From Clostridiales bacterium (GTDB taxonomy: Bacteria > Bacillota > Clostridia > Lachnospirales > Lachnospiraceae): a stretch of DNA of 5,560 nucleotides. Both the position numbers and the translations under genes were made by a program. The stretch lies in assembly GCA_021203115.1 (NCBI GenBank), contig JAJQBV010000118.1, forward strand, positions 4,219 through 9,778, read 5' to 3'. A model generated the notes under the pieces. The model was not told the origin of the DNA and made no database searches. It saw nothing but the letters and a program-made list of their open reading frames with translations. Position 1 is the stretch's first letter; each line of letters opens with the position of its first letter. This document shows, in pieces, positions 1-5,459 of the stretch.

Positions 1-1314
1 CAGAAGCAGCGGGTCGCGGTGGCCGGTGTGCTGGCCATGCATCCGAAATGCATTATCATGGATGAACCGACGGCCATGCTGGATCCGAGCGGCCGCCGTG
101 AGGTTCTGCAGGCGGCGCACAGGTTGAACCGGGAGGAAGGTGTCACGGTCATCCTGATCACCCATTATATGGAGGAGGCCGTCGATGCGGATTATGTTTT
201 TGTGCTGGAGCACGGGCATGTGGTGATGAAGGGGGACCCCCGGACGATCTTTTCGCAGACTGAGATGCTGAAGACATACGGGATGGATGTCCCTCAGATC
301 GCACGGCTTGCGGGGGAACTGCGGCAGGAGGGTTATCCGCTCAGGGAGGACATCCTGACCCGGGAAGAGCTCGCGGATGCGATCGCGGAGCTGGCGCACC
401 GGGCGGGTGACAGGCCGGCAGACCGGCAGAAAACCGGTACAGATATAGAAGAAACCGCACCTGCCATGCGGAAGGAAAAGCTGTGCCTGAAGCATGTTTC
501 CTATTCTTACGGCAGTGCTGCTCATGGGAAACCGGTTTTAAAGGATGTCAATCTCACGGTATATGAGGAGGAACTGATCGGAATTATCGGACATACCGGC
601 TCCGGAAAATCCACGATGATCCAGATGTTTAACGGATTGCTGCAGCCGACGGAGGGGAACGTGTACTATGAGGGGCAGGATATTGCCATCGCGGGATTTT
701 CTCTTCGCGCGCTCAGGGGTAGCGTGGGGATGGTTTTCCAGTATCCGGAGTATCAGCTTTTTGAGGAGACGGTGATCCGGGATGTGGCATTCGGCCCGCA
801 GAATCAGGGCCTCGGGCAGGAGGAAGCGCTTGAGCGTGCGAGGGAGGCATTGCGCCGGGTGAAGCTTCCGGAGAGCTGCTGGGAGATGTCGCCGTTTGAC
901 CTGTCGGGCGGACAGAAGCGGCGCGCGGCGATTGCCGGTGTGATTGCAATGAATCCGTCTGTGCTGATTCTGGACGAGCCGACGGCCGGACTGAATCCGC
1001 GGGGACGGGATGAGCTTTTTGCGCTGATCCGGGAGTTTCACGAGCAGATGCATATCACGGTGCTGTTGGTATCTCACAGCATGGAGGATGTCGCGGACTA
1101 TGTGGATCGGATCGTCGTGATGGATCATGGGGAGATCCTTATGGACGGTACGTCACCGGAGATTTTTTCCCGTGTGCCGGAGCTTGAGGCAGCTTCTCTG
1201 GCCGCGCCGCAGGTCACCTATCTCATGGCGGATCTGGCCGGGCGGGGCTTTCCGGTCCGGACGGATGTGACGAATCCCGGGGAGGCAAAGAGGGAGATCC
1301 GAAAGATATGTTAA
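1..1314 (+). CDS. Fused energy-coupling factor ATPase EcfA1-EcfA2 (5' end outside window)
   Basis: This is the ATP-hydrolysing part of an ECF-type ABC importer, working on the cytoplasmic face with EcfT and exchangeable S components to take up vitamins or trace nutrients. The frame is open from base 1. Codon 1 is the Q of a cut-off LSGGQ signature (QKQRVAVAG follows), then Walker B CIIMDE (49-66) and the H-loop histidine (163-165) of an EcfA1-type domain, which ends near codon 133. About 22 hydrophilic residues (codons 134-155) lead into a complete EcfA2-type domain: Walker A GHTGSGKST (589-615), Q-loop Q (739-741), LSGGQ (901-915), Walker B VLILDE (961-978) and H-loop H (1075-1077). In most Firmicutes these are two genes. 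Codon 156 (466-468) is an ATG exactly where a separate EcfA2 would begin, but only weak AGAAG-like sequence precedes it, so fusion is favoured over internal initiation. Both catalytic glutamates are present. The domain from codon 156 on is 282 residues, about full EcfA2 length. The real start is upstream of the window. Confidence 0.9.
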   Translation, partial: QKQRVAVAGVLAMHPKCIIMDEPTAMLDPSGRREVLQAAHRLNREEGVTVILITHYMEEAVDADYVFVLEHGHVVMKGDPRTIFSQTEMLKTYGMDVPQIARLAGELRQEGYPLREDILTREELADAIAELAHRAGDRPADRQKTGTDIEETAPAMRKEKLCLKHVSYSYGSAAHGKPVLKDVNLTVYEEELIGIIGHTGSGKSTMIQMFNGLLQPTEGNVYYEGQDIAIAGFSLRALRGSVGMVFQYPEYQLFEETVIRDVAFGPQNQGLGQEEALERAREALRRVKLPESCWEMSPFDLSGGQKRRAAIAGVIAMNPSVLILDEPTAGLNPRGRDELFALIREFHEQMHITVLLVSHSMEDVADYVDRIVVMDHGEILMDGTSPEIFSRVPELEAASLAAPQVTYLMADLAGRGFPVRTDVTNPGEAKREIRKIC

Positions 1315-2138
1315 AGGATATTACGCTCGGGCAGTTTTATCCGGCGGATTCCGTCATTCACAGGCTGGATCCGCGGGTAAAATTATTTTCTACAATCCTA
1401 TATATTGCGGCACTTTTTCTCATCAATGGCCCGGTGGGATGGGTTCTGGCGATTGTCTTCCTGGCGGCGGTGATTGCCCTGTCGGAGGTGCCCTTTGTGA
1501 TGATGCTCAAAGGGGTGCGCGCCATCATGGTTCTGGTCGTGCTCACGGTTGCCTGCAACCTGTTTTTCACGCAGGGGGACGATGTCCTTTTCTCATGGCG
1601 GTTTCTCACCATTACCGGGGAGGGAGTGCACCGTGCGGTTTATTACGCCCTCCGCTTGATTTTTCTTGTGGTGGGGACATCGGTTATGACGCTGACGACT
1701 TCGCCGAGCCGCCTCACGGACGGCATAGAGGAGGGGCTGCGCTTCCTGAACCGGCTGCGGGTGCCGATCCATGAGATTGCCATGATGATGTCGATCGCCC
1801 TCCGGTTTATTCCGATTCTGGGTGAGGAGGCGGATAAGGTGAAAAAAGCGCAGATGGCGCGGGGCGCAGATTTTGACGAGGGAAACCTGCTGCAGAAGGT
1901 GAAAAGTCTGGTGCCCATTCTGGTTCCGCTCTTTGTCTCCGCATTTCGGCGGGCTAACGATCTGTCGCTGGCGATGGAAGCGCGATGCTACCGCGGCGGT
2001 GAGGGCCGGACGAAAATGCGGCCGCTGAAATATGAGAAAAGAGACCGGATCGCTTACGCTGTCGTCGTTACCTTTCTGGCGGCGATGATTGTGATGCGTG
2101 TACTGTATCGGACTGTGTGGACAGGGGATATGATATGA
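1308..2138 (+). CDS. ecfT: ECF transporter transmembrane protein EcfT
   Basis: EcfT is the membrane scaffold that links the ECF ATPases to substrate-binding S components. The 276-residue product matches the usual family length. Hydrophobic segments lie near residues 26-60, 70-87, 112-130, 156-171, 200-212 and 247-268. Two conserved coupling-helix motifs are visible: A-R-G at residues 184-186 (MARGAD) and A-R-C at 225-227 (MEARCY). In this family their arginines dock into the two ATPase subunits. The N-terminal HRLDPRVKL is also typical. The start codon overlaps the end of the ATPase gene by 7 nt, which suggests coupled translation, with a modest GGGAG 11 nt upstream. The nearby ATPases argue for a general (group II) ECF module, with S proteins encoded elsewhere. 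The substrate cannot be read from this gene. Confidence 0.95.
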   Translation: MLKDITLGQFYPADSVIHRLDPRVKLFSTILYIAALFLINGPVGWVLAIVFLAAVIALSEVPFVMMLKGVRAIMVLVVLTVACNLFFTQGDDVLFSWRFLTITGEGVHRAVYYALRLIFLVVGTSVMTLTTSPSRLTDGIEEGLRFLNRLRVPIHEIAMMMSIALRFIPILGEEADKVKKAQMARGADFDEGNLLQKVKSLVPILVPLFVSAFRRANDLSLAMEARCYRGGEGRTKMRPLKYEKRDRIAYAVVVTFLAAMIVMRVLYRTVWTGDMI

Positions 2139-2884
2139 AAAGAGTGAAGCTGGTGGTCGCCTATGACGGAACAAATTACCGCGGGTGGCAGGTGCAGCCC
2201 AACGGGGTGACCATCGAGGGAAAATTAAATGCTGCCCTGACAGATCTGCTGGGGGAAGAGATCCGCGTGGACGGAGCCAGCCGGACCGACTCGGGAGTGC
2301 ATTCCATGGGAAACGTGGCGATTTTTGACACGGATACCCGGATGCCGGCGGAGAAGATTTCCTTTGCGTTAAACCAGCGCCTGCCGGAGGACATTGTGGT
2401 GCAGGAGTCCTGTGAGGTGGAGAACGGCTGGCATCCGCGGCACTGTGAGAGTACGAAGACGTATGAATACCGGATTTTAAACCGGACGTTTCCGCTGCCG
2501 ACGCGGCGGCTGGACACGTATTTTTACCACTATCCGCTGGATGCAGAGCGGATGCGTGCGGCGGCGGGGCTGCTGGAAGGGACGCACGATTTCAAGAGCT
2601 TCTGTTCCATCCATACCGGGGCGAAAACGACGGTGCGCACCATCTATACCTGTGATGTGTCGAGGCAGGATGATATTATCACGATCCGGATCAGCGGGAA
2701 CGGGTTTCTCTACAATATGGTGCGAATCATCGCGGGAACGCTGATTCCGATCGGAGCGGGGCAGATGGAGCCGAAGGAGATGATCCGGATTCTCGAAGCG
2801 CGGAACCGTGCGGCGGCGGGGCCGACGGCGCCGGCACAGGGGCTTACGATGATGGGGATTCGGTTTGAGGAAAGGACGGAGTGA
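2135..2884 (+). CDS. truA: tRNA pseudouridine(38-40) synthase TruA
   Basis: TruA converts uridines at positions 38-40 of the tRNA anticodon stem-loop to pseudouridine in the cytoplasm. The 249-residue product has the family landmarks in order: the N-terminal VVAYDGTNYRGWQ (residues 7-19), the catalytic motif RTDSGVH (50-56) with the nucleophile Asp52 at 2288-2290, the C-terminal GNGFLYNMVR region (about 195-205), and the closing GLTMMGIRF. I chose ATG 2135 because it gives the standard TruA N-terminus. It overlaps the ecfT stop as ATGA, and AGGGG (2123-2127) lies 7 nt upstream. An in-frame GTG at 2117 would add six residues but lies inside ecfT with no better site. The link of truA to ecfT and to rplM-rpsI is common in Firmicutes, and the reason is co-expression with translation genes rather than a shared pathway. 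Confidence 0.96.
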   Translation: MKRVKLVVAYDGTNYRGWQVQPNGVTIEGKLNAALTDLLGEEIRVDGASRTDSGVHSMGNVAIFDTDTRMPAEKISFALNQRLPEDIVVQESCEVENGWHPRHCESTKTYEYRILNRTFPLPTRRLDTYFYHYPLDAERMRAAAGLLEGTHDFKSFCSIHTGAKTTVRTIYTCDVSRQDDIITIRISGNGFLYNMVRIIAGTLIPIGAGQMEPKEMIRILEARNRAAAGPTAPAQGLTMMGIRFEERTE

Positions 2885-2889
2885 ACGTT

Positions 2890-4161
2890 ATGGAAAATTT
2901 TCTGGTAAAAGTGGTCATTATCCTGCTGTTGATGGTATGTCTGGGATATTTCAACGAGAAAGTGACGAAGCTCACCTATGAGATTTCCCTGATGCTGTTC
3001 TCAATCGTGATCGGCGCAGTTCTGCTGGGCGCGGAAGTCTGTGTTAGCGGCGAGACGGCATCGGAGATCCTGGGTCAGTTTCAGTTTATCAACCTGGAGC
3101 GGTTTCTGACGGAGGGTGTGCTCTGCTTTATGCTTTTTGCCGGCTCCTGTCATATGCGCCTGCGCAGCTTTAAGACATATGCCAGAACCATCACGCTGTT
3201 GTCCATAGGGGCAACGCTTCTGGGAGCGGTTTTTTACGGACTGCTTTTTTACGGGGCAGGGCAACTCCTCGGCTTGGGATTATCCCTGCCGGTCTGCCTG
3301 ATGTTCGGCAGTATTACGGCGCCCACGGATCCCATCGCGGCGACCAGTATTTTAAAGAAATTCAACCTCCCGAAAAACATTGGATTCATCATTGAAGGGG
3401 AATCGCTTTTAAATGACGGCGTCGGTGTGGCGCTTTTTGTCTGTTTTTCCGGTATGGTGACCGCAGAGGCGAATCAGGGATTTTTCACCGTGATGATCCG
3501 TGAACTGGCGGGCGCCGTGGCGGTGGGTCTGGTCGTGACATTCCTGATCTTTCCCATGTTTAAGCGAACGGGAGATGAGGCACGGCGGATTTTTGCCAGT
3601 CTGCTGGCGGTCTCAGCGGCATATCTGATCTGCGAGATTCTGGGATTTTCCGGTGCGATCGCCTCGGTGGTCTGCGGCGTCATGTTTTCCGCACTTCGCA
3701 ACCGGGAGGCGGAACAGGGACGGGAGATGGCACTGGAAAAATTCGACACGTTCTGGGAGATGGCGGATACGCTGCTGAATTCGGCGCTGTATGTGATGCT
3801 TGGACTTTCTTTCCTGCGAATCCTGACGATGCCGCAGGTTTTGCTGCTGTCCGTCGTCGCGATTGCGGCAAATCTGATCGGCAGATCCTGCAGCGTGGGA
3901 GCCATGTCCCTTTTCGCGGGGAAGCTGCCGGACGGATATGACCGCAAAAATTTTGTTGCACTTCTTACATGGGGCGGCCTGCGCGGCGGCCTGTGCGTGG
4001 CGCTGGCGATGAGCACGTCGTCCATGCTGCCGGAGACGGTTTACCATATCGTGCTGGGAGGCACCTACGCAATTGTATTTTTCACCACGATCATACAGGG
4101 GATGACAATGAAATCCGTGTACCGGCACATAGAGGGGAATCTGGAGAGACATGCGGATTAA
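2890..4161 (+). CDS. CPA1-family cation:proton antiporter (NhaP-like)
   Basis: This is a membrane antiporter that probably exchanges cytoplasmic Na+ (or K+/Li+) for external H+, serving pH and sodium homeostasis. The 423-residue product is strongly hydrophobic, with roughly 12-13 membrane segments. The CPA1 landmarks are clear: T146-D147-P148 in FGSITAPTDPIAA, then GESLLNDG with N175-D176 (the Asn-Asp ion-binding pair), and TWGGLRGG with R365. The protein ends shortly after the last segment, with no regulatory RCK or nucleotide-binding tail. ATG 2890 is preferred, with GGAG (2878-2881) 8 nt upstream. GTG 2881 is an alternative: it would overlap the truA stop as GTGA and add three residues (MNV). 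Codon use resembles the upstream genes, so nothing suggests recent transfer. Ion specificity cannot be read from sequence, and an antiporter is unexpected between truA and rplM. Confidence 0.92.
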   Translation: MENFLVKVVIILLLMVCLGYFNEKVTKLTYEISLMLFSIVIGAVLLGAEVCVSGETASEILGQFQFINLERFLTEGVLCFMLFAGSCHMRLRSFKTYARTITLLSIGATLLGAVFYGLLFYGAGQLLGLGLSLPVCLMFGSITAPTDPIAATSILKKFNLPKNIGFIIEGESLLNDGVGVALFVCFSGMVTAEANQGFFTVMIRELAGAVAVGLVVTFLIFPMFKRTGDEARRIFASLLAVSAAYLICEILGFSGAIASVVCGVMFSALRNREAEQGREMALEKFDTFWEMADTLLNSALYVMLGLSFLRILTMPQVLLLSVVAIAANLIGRSCSVGAMSLFAGKLPDGYDRKNFVALLTWGGLRGGLCVALAMSTSSMLPETVYHIVLGGTYAIVFFTTIIQGMTMKSVYRHIEGNLERHAD

Positions 4162-4190
4162 AAACGAATGGTTTCAGAAAAAAATCCGCA
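4152..4190 (+). other. Hairpin spanning the antiporter stop codon
   Basis: TGCGGATT (4152-4159) can pair with AATCCGCA (4183-4190) as a perfect 8-bp stem. The loop is 23 nt and holds a minor AAAC/GTTT helix. The stop codon TAA (4159-4161) begins at the base of the loop. No U-tract follows; the next bases are A-rich. It is therefore not a canonical intrinsic terminator, but it may mark or protect the 3' end of the upstream message. Transcription could read through into rplM. Confidence 0.4.
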
Positions 4191-4206
4191 AAACAGAAAA
4201 AACCTG

Positions 4207-4235
4207 TTGACACCAAAAAATGGCTGTAATATAAT
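4207..4235 (+). promoter_or_regulatory. Full-consensus sigma-A promoter for rplM-rpsI
   Basis: TTGACA (4207-4212) and TATAAT (4230-4235) both match consensus exactly and are separated by the optimal 17 nt. Transcription would be expected to start near 4242. A-tracts upstream (4178-4184, 4190-4193, 4197-4202) could act as an UP element or bend the DNA, and another A6 run lies in the spacer (4215-4220). This fits a ribosomal-protein operon that needs very strong expression independent of the upstream ECF/truA cluster. Confidence 0.9.
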
Positions 4236-4337
4236 ATCAAAGTCTGACAAGACGTGTTTTTGTCGTGCGTTTCATGACAAAATCTCCGAGAGAATGTGCA
4301 GCGGCATTTCAGGTACCGGGGTGGGATCCGGCGGCCG

Positions 4338-4384
4338 CGGTTCCTCTTTCAGGCACCTTCCACACGCCTGAGTGCGGGAAACCG
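4338..4384 (+). other. Two-tier stem-loop in the rplM leader
   Basis: The lower stem pairs CGGTTCCT (4338-4345) with GGGAAACCG (4376-4384), eight pairs including one G-U, with A4379 bulged. The upper stem pairs TTCAGGC (4348-4354) with GCCTGAG (4366-4372), seven pairs with one G-U, and has an 11-nt loop. A small asymmetric internal loop separates the two stems. A helix interrupted by internal loops, near the start of an r-protein mRNA, is the kind of shape used by protein-binding leaders. The protein partner is inferred, not shown. Confidence 0.5.
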
Positions 4385-4438
4385 AATGATGCGGGCACAG
4401 GATCCAACGCAATGATCCGAAGCAGAAGTGACCGGACA

Positions 4439-4476
4439 TCTCTTTTGATAAGGACCAGACAATCGATTCAAGGAGG
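4439..4476 (+). promoter_or_regulatory. Possible Shine-Dalgarno-sequestering helix before rplM
   Basis: The ribosome binding site AGGAGG (4471-4476), 8 nt before the rplM ATG, can pair with the pyrimidine-rich stretch 4439-4448. Pairs run A4448-U4468, G4447-C4469, U4446-A4470, U4445-A4471, U4444-G4472, C4442-G4473, U4441-A4474, C4440-G4475 and U4439-G4476, with U4443 bulged and a 19-nt loop. If formed, it would hide the Shine-Dalgarno sequence and reduce translation of L13. It may equally be only the chance pairing of a pyrimidine run with a purine run. Confidence 0.4.
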
Positions 4477-4484
4477 AACATGCA

Positions 4485-4913
4485 ATGGATACATTCATGG
4501 CTAAAAATGAGGCTATTGACAGAAAATGGTATGTAGTGGATGCTACAGGATATACATTAGGTCGCTTATCCGCAGAGATCGCAAAGATTTTAAGGGGAAA
4601 GCACAAACCGATCTACACACCGCACATTGATACCGGTGATTACGTTATCGTTGTCAATGCCGAGAAGGTGAAAGTAACAGGAAAGAAGCTGAATCAGAAG
4701 ATTTATTATCATCACTCCGAATACATCGGCGGCATGAAGGAGACTACCCTGAAAGAGATGCTTGCAAAGCATCCTGAGAGAGTGATCGAGCATGCGGTCA
4801 AGGGTATGCTCCCGAAGGGACCTCTGGGAAGACAGATGTACAAAAAGCTTTTTGTATATGCCGGACCGGATCACAAACACGCGGCTCAGAAACCTGAAGT
4901 TTTGACGTTTTAA
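4485..4913 (+). CDS. rplM: 50S ribosomal protein L13
   Basis: L13 is an early-assembling protein of the large ribosomal subunit and binds 23S rRNA. The 142-residue product matches the family length and is recognisable throughout: [18 protein letters not shown] (12-29), [17 protein letters not shown] (36-52), and the signature [12 protein letters not shown] (105-116), followed by the usual AQKPEV near the C-terminus. ATG 4485 is chosen because AGGAGG (4471-4476) lies 8 nt upstream. Met5 (4497) has no comparable site, and the ATG at 4480 is out of frame. Codon use (AGA, AAG, GGA, CGT) differs from the GC-rich CGG/GCG/CTG bias of the upstream genes, as expected for a highly expressed gene. It is the first gene of an operon with rpsI, driven by the promoter at 4207-4235. 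Confidence 0.98.
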   Translation: MDTFMAKNEAIDRKWYVVDATGYTLGRLSAEIAKILRGKHKPIYTPHIDTGDYVIVVNAEKVKVTGKKLNQKIYYHHSEYIGGMKETTLKEMLAKHPERVIEHAVKGMLPKGPLGRQMYKKLFVYAGPDHKHAAQKPEVLTF

Positions 4914-4915
4914 TC

Positions 4916-4924
4916 GGAGGAGGG
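4916..4924 (+). promoter_or_regulatory. Double Shine-Dalgarno for rpsI
   Basis: GGAGGAGGG in the 19-nt gap between rplM and rpsI offers two overlapping GGAGG registers, 4916-4920 and 4919-4923, lying 12 and 9 nt before ATG 4933. The second has near-ideal spacing and supports that start. Confidence 0.75.
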
Positions 4925-4932
4925 AATAGATC

Positions 4933-5325
4933 ATGGCAAATAACAATTTTTACGGAACAGGCAGAAGAAAAAAATCGATTGCCAGAGTATATTTGAAGCC
5001 GGGCACAGGCAAGGTTACGATCAACAAGAGAGACATCGATGACTACTTCGGTTTTGAGACACTGAAGATCATTGTTCGTCAGCCTCTGGTCGCTACAGAC
5101 ACAACAGACAAGTTTGATGTGATGGTCAATGTGAAGGGCGGCGGATATACGGGACAGGCAGGAGCGATTCGCCACGGCATCGCCCGTGCACTGCTCACGG
5201 TGGACGCAGATTACAGACCGGTGTTGAAAAAGGCCGGATATCTGACCCGTGATCCTCGTATGAAAGAGCGGAAGAAGTACGGTCTCAAGGCCGCGAGAAG
5301 AGCGCCGCAGTTTTCGAAGAGATAA
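4933..5325 (+). CDS. rpsI: 30S ribosomal protein S9
   Basis: S9 is a small-subunit protein whose basic C-terminal tail reaches the P-site tRNA. The 130-residue product has the standard features: [12 protein letters not shown] near the N-terminus (8-19), the family signature [19 protein letters not shown] (69-87), and the basic tail [18 protein letters not shown], ending in the invariant-type SKR with terminal Arg130. It follows rplM by 19 nt and is surely co-transcribed and co-regulated with it. Its last codons and stop (5321-5325) form part of the outer arm of the palindrome described downstream, which is unusual. Confidence 0.98.
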   Translation: MANNNFYGTGRRKKSIARVYLKPGTGKVTINKRDIDDYFGFETLKIIVRQPLVATDTTDKFDVMVNVKGGGYTGQAGAIRHGIARALLTVDADYRPVLKKAGYLTRDPRMKERKKYGLKAARRAPQFSKR

Positions 5326-5351
5326 GGATTACTGCGAATACAAAAGTATAT

Positions 5352-5390
5352 GGAAAGCCCTGGACGCTTGCGTACAAGGGCTTTTCTTTA
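5352..5390 (+). terminator. Intrinsic terminator of the rplM-rpsI operon
   Basis: AAAGCCCT (5354-5361) pairs perfectly with AGGGCTTT (5377-5384), extended by G5353-U5385 and G5352-C5386. At the tip, ACG/CGT (5364-5366 with 5371-5373) closes a CUUG loop, and G(CUUG)C is a known stable tetraloop. The T-rich stretch TTTTCTTT (5382-5389) follows. It lies 28 nt after the rpsI stop and ends the r-protein transcript. It sits at the tip of a much longer stem. Confidence 0.85.
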
Positions 5391-5412
5391 TGCTTTTGTA
5401 TTCATTGGAAGA

Positions 5413-5459
5413 CAAGAAACGACCGAGATGAAGCGAAGCGAAATCGAGGTTCTTTCTTG
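5413..5459 (+). other. Hairpin with tandem G-A mismatches inside the palindrome
   Basis: CAAGAAA (5413-5419) pairs with TTTCTTG (5453-5459). After one C-C mismatch come four pairs (5421-5424 with 5448-5451, one of them G-U), then G5425/A5447 and A5426/G5446, then GAT/ATC (5427-5429 with 5443-5445). The CGAG/CGAG context is the classical setting for two sheared G-A pairs. The 13-nt loop is a short tandem repeat (GAAGC twice, then GAA). No U-tract follows. Confidence 0.55.

Larger units (their letters stand above)
4242..4484 (+). promoter_or_regulatory. Long structured 5' leader of rplM (candidate L13 autoregulatory leader)
   Basis: About 243 nt lie between the expected transcription start and the rplM start codon, with no convincing gene. 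Several hairpins can be drawn: 4258-4267 with 4273-4282 (10 bp including one G-U, 5-nt loop); 4301-4305 with 4334-4338, enclosing CCGG/CCGG (4316-4319 with 4328-4331); 4338-4345 with 4376-4384, enclosing 4348-4354 with 4366-4372; and a helix over the Shine-Dalgarno region. L13 leaders upstream of rplM-rpsI are known in Firmicutes (Rfam L13_leader), but I cannot confirm that this RNA belongs to that family, and it is longer than I would expect. No U-tract follows any of these hairpins, so control at the level of translation is more likely than attenuation. Confidence 0.6.

Noticed and set aside
538..1128. Minus-strand open frame of 196 codons opposite the ECF ATPase
   Set aside because: It is the antisense of a well-supported ABC ATPase in GC-rich sequence, rich in H/R/P, with no family resemblance or ribosome binding site.
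1593..2174. Minus-strand open frame of 193 codons opposite ecfT
   Set aside because: It is an antisense shadow spanning the ecfT-truA junction, rich in H/R/Q, with no domain.
3474..4025. Minus-strand open frame of 183 codons opposite the antiporter
   Set aside because: It is a shadow of the antiporter gene on the other strand, with biased composition and no recognisable motif.
4192..4208. Small AACAG/CTGTT hairpin as a terminator for the antiporter
   Set aside because: Only five A-T-rich pairs, no U-tract, and it overlaps the -35 box. It is unlikely to terminate transcription.
4312..4340. A cluster of GGTACC, GGATCC, GCGGCCGC and CCGCGG that resembles a cloning polylinker
   Set aside because: No longer stretch matches a vector polylinker I recognise, and the palindromes fit the GC-rich hairpins of the rplM leader. 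Contamination or engineering is unlikely without a vector match, but an inspection of raw reads here would settle it.
4168..4371. Open frame of 67 codons after the antiporter
   Set aside because: It runs straight through the promoter and into the leader, has no ribosome binding site, and shows no protein-like pattern.
4265..4504. Open frame of 79 codons covering most of the rplM leader
   Set aside because: GTG start with no Shine-Dalgarno sequence, overlap into rplM in another frame, and low-complexity composition without a recognisable domain. It is explained by a leader RNA that happens to lack stops.
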